Position numbers and translations under genes: made by a program
From: Arenibacterium halophilum
Lineage (GTDB): Bacteria > Pseudomonadota > Alphaproteobacteria > Rhodobacterales > Rhodobacteraceae
DNA: 64,000 nucleotides
Direction: 5' to 3'
Assembly (NCBI RefSeq): GCF_005938225.1
Contig: NZ_VCPC01000001.1
Location: 186,001 to 250,000, forward strand
The notes under the pieces: generated by a model
Seen by the model: the letters and a program-made list of their open reading frames with translations, nothing else
What the model was told of the DNA's origin: nothing
Databases searched by the model: none
In this document: in pieces, positions 35,092 to 42,410 of the stretch
How positions within the stretch are numbered: position 1 is the first letter of the stretch
Layout of the letters: every line of letters begins with the position of its first letter

Positions 35092-35691
35092 CTAGCCGGG
35101 GTCGCGTGCCGCCACGATGCGCAGCGCGATGTCGCCTTGGGCGCGGGCCACTTCCTCGCGGGTCATGCGCCCTCCGGGAGAATACCAGCGCCGGATCCAG
35201 CTGGCGATGCCGCCCATGGCAAAGACCGCCGAATGCACGTCGGGGCAGTCAAATTCGCCGCGCTTGTTGCCCTCGACCACGATCCGCGTCAGCATCCGGG
35301 TCAGGTTGCCCTGATATTCCAGCACGACCTTTCGGGTCGCCTCGTCCTGGAACTTTTCCTCGCGGTCGAAGATGTTCACACTTTTCTGGTTGTCGATCAC
35401 CGCCAGCACCACGCCTTCTATGGCGGCGCGCAACTGGGTGGTCGGCGTATCATATTCCGCCACCGCGCGTTCGGCGGCTTGCATCGACGGCGTCAGGGAA
35501 ATCAGGCAGATCTCGGCCAGGATCTCGGATTTGTTCTTGAAGTAGGAATAGACGAAGGGCTTGGTCACGCCCAGCTCTTGCGACATCATCTCGATCGTCG
35601 TCTGCGCGTATCCGTGCCGGTCGAACAGCGTCATCGCCACGTTTAGGATGCGCTGACGTTTGTACTCGGCAACTTCGTCCTTGATGTCCAT
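35092..35691 (-). CDS. TetR-family transcriptional regulator
   Basis: A 199-residue TetR regulator. The N-terminal helix-turn-helix is clear: RILNVAMTLFDRHGYAQTTIEMMSQELGVTKPFVYSYFKNKSEIL. The helical C-domain resembles regulators of acyl-CoA catabolism. The start MDIKDEV at 35691 is chosen over upstream in-frame codons that have no family similarity. It lies 90 bases upstream of the dehydrogenase genes in the same direction, so it may head the operon or control it from its own promoter; acyl-CoA is a likely effector (inference). Confidence 0.88.
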   Translation of the reverse strand: MDIKDEVAEYKRQRILNVAMTLFDRHGYAQTTIEMMSQELGVTKPFVYSYFKNKSEILAEICLISLTPSMQAAERAVAEYDTPTTQLRAAIEGVVLAVIDNQKSVNIFDREEKFQDEATRKVVLEYQGNLTRMLTRIVVEGNKRGEFDCPDVHSAVFAMGGIASWIRRWYSPGGRMTREEVARAQGDIALRIVAARDPG

Positions 35692-36200
35692 TGCACCCCT
35701 CCCCTGCCCGGCCGTCCCGGTGCGCCTGACGTCAAAGGGATGACTGGAACCCGCCCCAAAGGCAAGGCGGAACCGCCCGCTCTCCCTGACCGGATCGCGC
35801 AGGCCATCGGGTGCCAGGGCATCAATCGTTTTGCTGTTGCCCATCGGTCTCCTCTCCGGTGCGCGATTAGCCCCGCCGCATCGCAACTGCCGCCTCCTCT
35901 GCGCCAGAAACTGCTTAGGTTCTGAATATACCCACCATTAGATATTTCTTTACGATAGTCAACACAACTTAACTCCAATATGTTTGACCGAAATTTTCCT
36001 TTATTTTTCAAAGCAAAAATCTTCATCAACGTCGCGAGGCCGGCGAGGGAAGATGTTCGTAGGTGTAGAGGTGTGCGCGCGAGATCCTCCCACCGGCGGT
36101 GCGCCGGTACTGTCTTTACCGGGTTTCGTGCCGGGCGACATGCTCGCCTGAAAAGTTCTCGATTTGAGGTTATCCTGTTCTCCCACTGAGGAGACAGACG
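35692..36200. other. Promoter region of tetR operon and mobile-zone border
   Basis: About 500 bp with no supported gene. 35910-36015 is strongly AT-rich for this genome and probably holds the leftward promoter; it includes a loose inverted repeat AATAT/ATATT near 35925-35946. From about 36030 the sequence is GC-rich and may belong to the left part of the decayed IS, whose exact end I could not find. Confidence 0.5.
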
Positions 36201-36340
36201 ATGAAGAGACCCCGGTTCAGCGAAGCGCCGATAATTGGTATTCTGAAGAAGCATCAGGCGGGCATGAGCGCGCCGGATCTGTTCCGCAAGCACGGGATCA
36301 GCGGCGCGACTTTCTAAAACTGGCGGCGCAAGTATGGCGG
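36201..36340 (+). pseudogene. IS3-family orfA fragment (helix-turn-helix part)
   Basis: The reading frame MKRPRFSEAPIIGILKKHQ ... DLFRKHGISGATF-stop-NWRRKYGG is the N-terminal half of an IS3-type (IS407-like) transposase OrfA. A TAA replaces the usual Tyr/Lys codon before NWRRKYGG, and the homology ends at about 36340, where HsdR-like sequence begins. A Shine-Dalgarno (TGAGGAGA) precedes the ATG. No orfB for this element is present, so it is a dead remnant different from the IS at 36903-38115. Confidence 0.72.
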
Positions 36341-36902
36341 CATATCTTCGACGAAGTCAGAATCAATGCCCTCAAGCGGGACTGGAAGCAAATCTCTGAA
36401 CTGAAGCGGTCGGTCCGGCTCCGCTACCAGGAGAAGCTGAACGTCCGCGAGTTCGAGCCGAAGAGCCAGTAGCAGCTCGATAACCATGTCGTTGCGATGC
36501 CGGCGGAAACCATCATTAGGTGGTCAACATCAACGATCCCGACGCGCTTAAGGCTGTCATCGAGGAAACGGAGATTTCCGAAGCCTCCAAGGCCGACCGC
36601 ATCACCAGCTCCACCCGCCGGGCAATCACCGAGAAGATGGATGAAGACCCGACGTTCTGCAAACAGTTCTCCCAGCTGATCGCAGAGACCATCCGCGCCT
36701 ATCGCGAGAAGCGGCTGTCCGAGCGCGAATACCTGAACAGCGTCGTGGATCTCGCAAGCAAGGTGGCCCGCAAGCATCGGGGTCGGGATGTTCCGGAGAA
36801 CATTAGGGGCAATGAATCAGTGACCGGCATCCAGGCGGCAGCGATCGCTCGACAGATCATCGACATCATCAAATCGCACCTGATCGTGGGCATCTGGTCG
36901 AA
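36341..36902 (+). pseudogene. Type I restriction enzyme HsdR, C-terminal remnant
   Basis: Conceptual translation gives HIFDEVRINALKRDWK, ...RYQEKLNVREFEPKSQ-stop-QLDNHVVAMPAETII, then after a one-base loss at about 36518 VVNINDPDALKAVIEET, SEASKADRITSSTRRAI, EKMDEDPTFCKQFSQLI and ETIRAYREKRLSEREYL. From memory of the family this is the C-terminal helical domain of type I restriction subunit R. It is broken by an in-frame TAG (36470-36472) and the frameshift, lacks the nuclease and motor domains, starts at the orfA scrap and is cut at its 3' end by the IS at 36903. No hsdM or hsdS is nearby. Confidence 0.72.
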
Positions 36903-38115
36903 TGTATCGACCCAGCGTTTTCTGCTCAGTTTAAGCCGATAATCTGAATGCCTCGGCAGGCGTGCGCATGGTAAGGGCCCGATGCGGGCGGCGGTGGTTG
37001 TAAAAGCTGATCCAGTCGCCGATGACGCGGTTGGCGTGCTGGATGCTCTCGAAGCGATAACGGTGTGTGCATTATTCTTTGAGGGTGCGGATGACCTTTT
37101 CGACCATGCCATTCTGCTGCGGGCAGTGTGGACTTATGAACTCCTGTTTCAGACCATAACTGCGGACCAAAGCCGTGAAGTGTCTGCTTGTAAAAACCAG
37201 GCCGTTGTCCGAGCGAAGGAGGAATTCATTCCGCACGCGGCCAAGGGTCCCGAACCTGCTGATCAAAGCATGTTCCAAAGCTGCACTGGCAGTAGTCGCT
37301 TTGCCGGATCTGGAGATATGCCAGCCCAGAAGCTCTCGCGTGTGGCAATCGATAACCAAGGCCAGTGATGCCCAACCGTCTGTGCCTGTCCAGACGCGAG
37401 CCAAGTCCGTTGACCAGCGCTCATTCGGCGCGGTGGCGACCGAGGGCACCGCCTCGATCCGCGGCCGCATGCCGATGGCGCGTTTGCGGACCTGCCAGCC
37501 CTTGAGCTGAAAGACCCGCTGCACCGTATTCTTGTTGAACCCGAGCAACCACGCAACGGTGCGATAGCCGAACGAAGGATTTTCCTCGATCATCGCCTCG
37601 ATCGGGACCGCAAACCGGTCATCGACTTTGGGCGCTGCTTTGGTCGGCTTGCAATAGACCGTGCGCCGCGGCACGCCAAACCAGGTGCAAAGCTTGGTCA
37701 GCGGCACGCGGAGGCCATCGGCCAGAAGGCCCTCATGGAGCGTCCGGATCAATTGCCGTCCTCCCGCTCCATGAGAGCCGCCAGCTTTTTTTCGGGCACG
37801 CAGTTCCAGCATCGCCTCGCCATAAGCTTCCTGCAGACTCTTGATCTGCTTTTCGTATTGCTCGCGAATATCGAGCGGGTTGGCGCGTAGGGAATCCTCC
37901 ATGCCCCGCTTCGCGTCCTCGACCCAGTTATCGATCTCGGAAGGTGTCAGGCAAACGACCGGCTCGCCTCGGCCACCGTCGTCTTGCCCTGAATGATCTC
38001 GATCACCAAGGCGGTCTTACGCTTCGCCGTCTAACGTTTGATGCTGTCGTCCATCCTCATACTCATTGCCACGTTCTCCTTTGTAGCACGAGCAGATTTT
38101 CACTGGGTCAATACA
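36903..38115 (-). mobile_element. IS3-family insertion sequence (about 1.2 kb, decayed)
   Basis: Ends are imperfect inverted repeats of about 26 bp: the left end begins TGTATCGACCCAGCG and the right end, read inward, begins TGTATTGACCCAGTG; both continue to a shared CTGCTC. Ends are 5'-TG...CA-3' as usual for IS3 elements. Length is 1213 bp. No target duplication is visible in the flanking 3-5 bases, so a flank has probably been rearranged. It contains one transposase locus on the minus strand, inactivated by several mutations. Confidence 0.82.
36931..38066 (-). pseudogene. IS3-family transposase (OrfA-OrfB), inactivated
   Basis: OrfA starts MSMRMDDSIKR at 38066 after an AGGAG, is stopped by TAG at 38031-38033 (expected Trp) and has a one-base loss near 37951. 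The rest reads through an A7 run (37786-37792 on the complementary strand) directly into the OrfB frame, with the rve integrase core intact: STDLARVW (Asp), LLRSDNGLVFTS (Asp) and NGMVEKVIRTLKE (Glu). A TAA at 37072-37074 then interrupts the C-terminus, which continues as CTHRYRFESIQHANRVIGDW to the natural stop at 36931. Three lesions make autonomous transposition unlikely. Confidence 0.82.
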
Positions 38116-38137
38116 ACTCTGCGCAATGTTCCTAGAA

Positions 38138-38157
38138 AGTCCGAGGCAGTCCGAGGC
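38138..38157. repeat. Tandem 10-bp direct repeat beside tRNA-Ser
   Basis: AGTCCGAGGC occurs twice head to tail in the short gap between the IS right end and the 3' side of the tRNA gene. It could be a relic of an integration junction, but no matching copy was found elsewhere in the window. Confidence 0.5.
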
Positions 38158-38237
38158 AAAGTGGGGGACTCATCGGGGGATGGGTTACCCCAAAAGATAA
38201 ATTATAAAATATAAATCAAATACTTAAAAAAAATTAG

Positions 38238-38327
38238 TGGCGGAGACGAAGGGATTCGAACCCTCGATACCGTTTCCGGTATACTCCCTTAGCAGGGGAG
38301 CGCCTTCGACCACTCGGCCACGTCTCC
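38238..38327 (-). tRNA. tRNA-Ser (GCU anticodon)
   Basis: A 90-base class II tRNA on the minus strand. The acceptor stem GGAGACG pairs with CGTCTCC, followed by G and an encoded CCA. The anticodon arm CTCCCCTGCTAAGGGAG shows anticodon GCT; a long variable arm (ATACCGGAAACGGTAT) and the T-arm GGTTCGAATCC are clear. An A-run on the plus strand just beyond its 3' end (T-run in the transcript) may terminate it. The 3' end faces the decayed IS/HsdR zone, the usual orientation for integration of islands at tRNA genes. Confidence 0.96.
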
Positions 38328-38425
38328 GCCGCCGGGTATAGCGGCGCAGGTACGGGGAGTACAAGGCGAAATTTCGGTCTGCGGAAACTTCTCGGTCGCT
38401 TTGCCCAGACAGCTCGCACCGGTAT

Positions 38426-38455
38426 GAAAAACCCCTGCGGCAGTGCCGCAGGGGT
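38426..38455 (-). terminator. Intrinsic terminator of tctCBA
   Basis: A perfect 12-bp stem (ACCCCTGCGGCA / TGCCGCAGGGGT, 1-base centre) followed on the minus strand by a run of five T. It lies about 75 bases past the tctA stop and is a textbook rho-independent terminator for the leftward tct operon. Confidence 0.88.
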
Positions 38456-38528
38456 CTGGCCCGCCGGGCGGGACATGGCGGGGGCTCCATGGCGCGCAGT
38501 CACGCCAGCACACGGTTGCCCGGGCGTT

Positions 38529-40067
38529 TCAGTCGCTGATCGCGCCTTCGTCGTCGCGGCGGGCGTGCATCCCCGCTTTCACGCGGGCGCCGACGATCAA
38601 TGGCAGCACAAAGCCGATGATGGCGATGGCCCAGAGCGTCAGCGCCAGCGGGCTGTCGACGAGCGTCCACCAGTTGCCATTGTCGATGGTCACCGCGCGG
38701 CGCAGGTTGTTCTCCATCGCATTGCCCAGCAGCGTGCCAAGGATGATCGGCACCAGAGGCACGTCGAACTTGCGCAGCAGCCAGCCCATCACACCGAACC
38801 CGATCATCACCAGCAGATCGAAGGTTGACCCGGAAATGCCGTAGATCCCGACGAAGGATACCATCGCCACGATCGGCATCAGGATGCGCGAGGGGATCAT
38901 CAGCACCCGCGTGAACAGGCCCACCATCGGAATGTTCATCGCCAGCAGCATGAAGTTGGCGATGAACAGAGCCGCGATCAGGCCCCAGACCACGTCGGGG
39001 TTCTGCGTGAACAAAAGCGGCCCGGGCGTGATGTTCAGCGCCAGCAGCACCGCCAACAGCACCGCCGTGGTGCCCGATCCGGGCACACCCAGCGCCAGCA
39101 TCGGCACCAGCGCGCCCCCGGCGGCGGCGTTGTTGCCCGCCTCGGGTGCAGCCACGCCGCGCGGATCGCCGGTGCCGAACGTGCCCTTCTTGTCGACCAG
39201 GCGCTTTTCCATCGAATAGGAGATGAACGACCCGAGCGAGGCCCCTGCCCCTGGCAGAACGCCTGCGATAAAGCCCAGAAACGACGTGCGCAGCATCGTG
39301 GGCGTACAGGCCTTCAGCATCGACATCGGCGGATAAAGCTTGCCGATCACCATCTTCTTGCCGTCTGCCTCGGCACCGCCATGCCGGGTTTCAAGGAATA
39401 TAAACACCTCGGACAGGGCAAAAAGGCCAACGATGGCTACAAGGAAATCCAGCCCGTCGTACAGGTGCACCTCGCCAAAGGTGAACCGCGGCACGCCGGT
39501 CTGGGTGTCGACACCGATGGTGGCAAGCCCAAGGCCCAGCGCGGCGGCAAAGGCCGATTTCGCCTGGTTGGTCGACGACACGCCGCCCAGTGTCATGAAG
39601 GCCAGCGCGAAGAGCGCGAAATATTCCGCCGGACCGAACAGCAACGCGATTTTCACCAGCTGCGGAGCCAGCAGGATCAGCCCCCATGTGGCGAAGAACG
39701 CGCCAACGAAAGAGGCCACACCCGAGAGAGACAGCGCCTCACCTGCCATGCCCTTTTTCGCCATCGGATGCCCGTCAAGCACCGTCATCATGGCCGGTTC
39801 ATCGCCGGGAATGCCCAGCAGGATCGACGAGATGCGCCCGCCGTACATCGCCCCGTAATAGACCGAAGTCAGCAGGATCAGCGAAGGCGTCGCGCCAAGG
39901 CCCAGCGTAAAGGCCAGCGGGATCAGGATTGCCACGCCGTTCGACGGGCCAAGCCCCGGCAGCGCGCCCATGATGGTGCCCAGAAAGCAGCCGAGCAGCG
40001 CCAGCAGCAGGTTCTGCCATGTGATCGCGATGGCAAAGCCGTCGCCAAGATTTGCAAGCGTTTCCAT
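38529..40067 (-). CDS. tctA: Tripartite tricarboxylate transporter, large permease TctA
   Basis: A 512-residue membrane protein with about 12 hydrophobic segments. TctA hallmarks are GALPGLGPSNGVAILIPLAF near the N-terminus, YYGAMYGGRISSILLGIPGDEPA, and the second repeat GVLPGAGASLGSFISY and ALGVPGSGTTAVLLAVLL. It is the channel subunit for a citrate-like or other carboxylate substrate, working with TctB and TctC. Last gene of the tctCBA operon. Confidence 0.94.
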   Translation of the reverse strand: METLANLGDGFAIAITWQNLLLALLGCFLGTIMGALPGLGPSNGVAILIPLAFTLGLGATPSLILLTSVYYGAMYGGRISSILLGIPGDEPAMMTVLDGHPMAKKGMAGEALSLSGVASFVGAFFATWGLILLAPQLVKIALLFGPAEYFALFALAFMTLGGVSSTNQAKSAFAAALGLGLATIGVDTQTGVPRFTFGEVHLYDGLDFLVAIVGLFALSEVFIFLETRHGGAEADGKKMVIGKLYPPMSMLKACTPTMLRTSFLGFIAGVLPGAGASLGSFISYSMEKRLVDKKGTFGTGDPRGVAAPEAGNNAAAGGALVPMLALGVPGSGTTAVLLAVLLALNITPGPLLFTQNPDVVWGLIAALFIANFMLLAMNIPMVGLFTRVLMIPSRILMPIVAMVSFVGIYGISGSTFDLLVMIGFGVMGWLLRKFDVPLVPIILGTLLGNAMENNLRRAVTIDNGNWWTLVDSPLALTLWAIAIIGFVLPLIVGARVKAGMHARRDDEGAISD

Positions 40068-40077
40068 TGCGCGCTCC

Positions 40078-40509
40078 TCAGAACCCGAAGGGGCCGCGCG
40101 CCAGCGACAGGCCCAGCACGAGGTGGAAAATGACGTAGATGCCGACCGAGGTGCCGATGCCGGTCAGCACCGCCTCGAGCAGCGACGAGCCAAGGCGCCA
40201 GGCCAGATAGGCGGCGGCAAAGGCGGTGGCGATGACAAAGCCCGCAACCGGCAGCATCTCGGCGTAAAGGATAAGAACGACCACGGCGGCGGCGATTTCG
40301 ACCAGACGCGCAAGGCTGGGCCAGGCCGGTTCGGCATCGGGCCGCAGCGCGATCACAAGGCTCGAGATGCCAAGGATGGCGGCGATGATCAGGGGGAAGG
40401 CTTTGGGCCCGACGGCATCCGACAGAAAGCTTTCCTCGATCGCGAGCGCGGCGAAGACATAGCCAATTGAGATGAGGATACCGACGACACCGAAGATGCG
40501 ATCGCTCAT
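40078..40509 (-). CDS. tctB: Tripartite tricarboxylate transporter, small permease TctB
   Basis: A 143-residue protein with four hydrophobic segments and the TctB-type pattern SDAVGPKAFPLIIAAILGISSLVIAL. The start MSDRIFGVVG is at 40509; earlier in-frame codons belong to the intergenic hairpin region. It lies 10 bases upstream of tctA. Confidence 0.9.
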   Translation of the reverse strand: MSDRIFGVVGILISIGYVFAALAIEESFLSDAVGPKAFPLIIAAILGISSLVIALRPDAEPAWPSLARLVEIAAAVVVLILYAEMLPVAGFVIATAFAAAYLAWRLGSSLLEAVLTGIGTSVGIYVIFHLVLGLSLARGPFGF

Positions 40510-40542
40510 GGCGGATCCTTTCTTGGGGTCATACAGGAAAAG

Positions 40543-40575
40543 GCCGGGCACCGCGGGAAGGATGCGGCGCCCGGC
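40543..40575 (-). promoter_or_regulatory. Intercistronic hairpin between tctC and tctB
   Basis: Arms GCCGGGCACCGC and GCGGCGCCCGGC pair with one mismatch around a 9-base loop, in the 84-bp tctC-tctB gap. Without a T-run it is more likely an mRNA-stabilising or partial-termination structure that keeps the binding protein more abundant than the permeases, as known for other solute-binding-protein operons. Confidence 0.6.
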
Positions 40576-40593
40576 AGGCGATCCGTGAGTGGA

Positions 40594-41571
40594 TTACTTG
40601 ATGATGCCGATTTCTTTGGAGATCGACTGGATCCGCGCGACCGAGTCGGCCACGAAGGACTGGAATTCAGCGCCTTGCAGATCAAGCGGGGCCAGACCGT
40701 TGGCGGCCATCACCTGCTTCCATTCGTCCGAGGCGTAGAGATCGCCGATTTTGGACACCCAGGCGTTATAGGCATCGTCCGACATGCCGCCCGGGGCGTA
40801 GAACCCGCGCCAGTTCGCGCCGATGGCCTCGACGCCCTGTTCCTTGGCCGTCGGGAATTCGGCGAATTCGCCGCCCAGACGTTCGGGCGCCAGCACTGCA
40901 ATCACCTTGATGTCGCCACTGTCGACAAAGCCCTTGGCCTCGGAAATATCGCCGGTGAAGGCCTGAACCGATCCGGCCAGCAGCTGTGTCACCGCCTCGC
41001 CGCCGCCGTCGAAGGCGATGTATTTCACCTTGCGCACATCCTCGATGCCATAGGCGTCGGCGGCGATCAGAACCTTCAGGTGGTCCCAGCCGCCCACGGC
41101 CGATCCGCCCGCCACAGACACAGAACCCGGGTCCGATTTGATCTGGTCCAGCAGCTCGGGCAACGTGTTCACGTCACTGTCGGCGGCCACGGCAATCACG
41201 CCGTAATCCGCGCCAACCGAGGCGACCCAGCGCACCTGGTCCATCGTGTTGCCGGGGTATGCGCCCTGCGCCAGACGTGTCGCGGTGGCCGAGGATGCGG
41301 CGACGATCAGGTTGTCGGCGTCGTTGCGCTTATTCACCACTTCAGCAAAGGCCACGCCACCGCCGCCACCGGCCAGGTTGACCACCTGCATGGTCTGGTC
41401 GATCAGGCCCTGATCCTGCAGCGATTTCCCGACCTGACGGCAGGTGAAATCCCAACCGCCGCCGGGGTTGGCGGGGGCGATGCATTCGGGGTTTTCCTGC
41501 GCCGTGGCCGCAAGGGCAGACAGCGACAGGGCGACGGCGGCAAGCGCGCCGCGGGTTGCGGACAGGTTCAT
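40594..41571 (-). CDS. tctC: Tripartite tricarboxylate transporter, binding protein TctC
   Basis: A 325-residue periplasmic protein with a signal peptide (LAAVALSLSALAATAQ). The TctC/Bug pattern includes IAPANPGGGWDFTCRQVGKSL, a Gly-rich loop VNLAGGGGGVAFAEV, and VAGGSAVGGWDHLKVL. It captures a carboxylate for TctAB. First gene of the operon, divergent from the two-component system; start MNLSATRG at 41571 with AGGAGGA upstream. Confidence 0.92.
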   Translation of the reverse strand: MNLSATRGALAAVALSLSALAATAQENPECIAPANPGGGWDFTCRQVGKSLQDQGLIDQTMQVVNLAGGGGGVAFAEVVNKRNDADNLIVAASSATATRLAQGAYPGNTMDQVRWVASVGADYGVIAVAADSDVNTLPELLDQIKSDPGSVSVAGGSAVGGWDHLKVLIAADAYGIEDVRKVKYIAFDGGGEAVTQLLAGSVQAFTGDISEAKGFVDSGDIKVIAVLAPERLGGEFAEFPTAKEQGVEAIGANWRGFYAPGGMSDDAYNAWVSKIGDLYASDEWKQVMAANGLAPLDLQGAEFQSFVADSVARIQSISKEIGIIK

Positions 41572-41688
41572 GTGTTCCTCCTCAGGTCCTCTGCGGCGCG
41601 CCCTCACGCGCCGAAACCGGCCCCGCGCGGGATGGCTTTGTGCCCTTTCCCTGCGAGTTCAGGATGTGTAACCGTTGTTGCTGTCATG

Positions 41689-41722
41689 AACCTGTCACGG
41701 CTCCGGGTTTCGGCGACAGGTT
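41689..41722. promoter_or_regulatory. Inverted repeat in tctC / response-regulator gap
   Basis: AACCTGTC (41689-41696) and GACAGGTT (41715-41722) form a perfect 8-bp inverted repeat with an 18-base spacer. It lies within the 167-bp divergent gap, just before the Shine-Dalgarno of the response regulator gene. It is a good candidate binding site for that regulator (inference). Confidence 0.55.
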
Positions 41723-41738
41723 GGCAGGAGCAGACAAC

Positions 41739-42410
41739 ATGCGCATCTTGATGGTCGAGGATACGGTCGATCTGGCCGAAGGCGTGATCGCGCATCTTGC
41801 CCGTTCGGGTGTCGTCTGCGATCTGGCAGCAACGCTTGAAGATGCCCGCGATTTCCGGGCGGTGCAACGCTATGATGCCGTGGTGCTGGATATCAACCTG
41901 CCCGACGGATCCGGCCTTGCCCTGCTGCGCGACATGCGCGCCGGGGCCGACCGCACGCCGGTCCTGATGCTCACCGCCCTGTCGAGCATCGATGATCGGG
42001 TCAGCGCGCTGGACCTTGGCGCCGACGACTACCTAGGCAAGCCCTTTGATCAGCGCGAGCTTGAGGCGCGGTTGCGCGCGCTGGTACGGCGCGAGGCCGA
42101 ACGGAAAGAGGCCCATATCACCATCGGCGCGCTGGTGTATGCGCCCAAGGATCGCAGCGCCCAACTGAACGGACGCCAGCTCGATCTGACCCGCCGCGAG
42201 GCGGCCCTGCTCGACATGCTGATCCGTCACCGGGGGCATTACCTGTCAAAGACACGGCTTTATGACTCGCTTTACGGGTTTGAAGATGCCGACGTGGGCG
42301 TGAACGCCATCGAGCTGTACATCGCCCGCCTGCGCAAGAAATTCGCCGGATCGGGCGTGGCGATCCAGACCCAGCGCAGTGTCGGCTATCGGATCGATCT
42401 GGATGAGTAA
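41739..42410 (+). CDS. OmpR/TctD-type response regulator
   Basis: A 223-residue response regulator: receiver domain with phospho-acceptor D51 (DAVVLDINLPDGSG), TALSS and LGKPFD (conserved Lys), then an OmpR-type winged-helix domain (LDLTRREAALLDMLIRHRGHYLSKTRLYDSLYG, IELYIARLRKK, RSVGYRI). AGGAG lies 8 bases before the ATG. It overlaps the kinase gene by 8 bases and is divergent from tctCBA, matching TctD of citrate/tricarboxylate systems. Confidence 0.92.
   Translation: MRILMVEDTVDLAEGVIAHLARSGVVCDLAATLEDARDFRAVQRYDAVVLDINLPDGSGLALLRDMRAGADRTPVLMLTALSSIDDRVSALDLGADDYLGKPFDQRELEARLRALVRREAERKEAHITIGALVYAPKDRSAQLNGRQLDLTRREAALLDMLIRHRGHYLSKTRLYDSLYGFEDADVGVNAIELYIARLRKKFAGSGVAIQTQRSVGYRIDLDE

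Noticed and set aside
36520-36942. An intact 140-codon gene
   Set aside because: It is the last readable piece of a frameshifted HsdR; its final residues come from the IS end, so it is a pseudogene segment.
36895-38123. Target-site duplication around the IS3-family element
   Set aside because: The bases next to the two ends (GAA on the left, ACT on the right) do not match, so none is reported.
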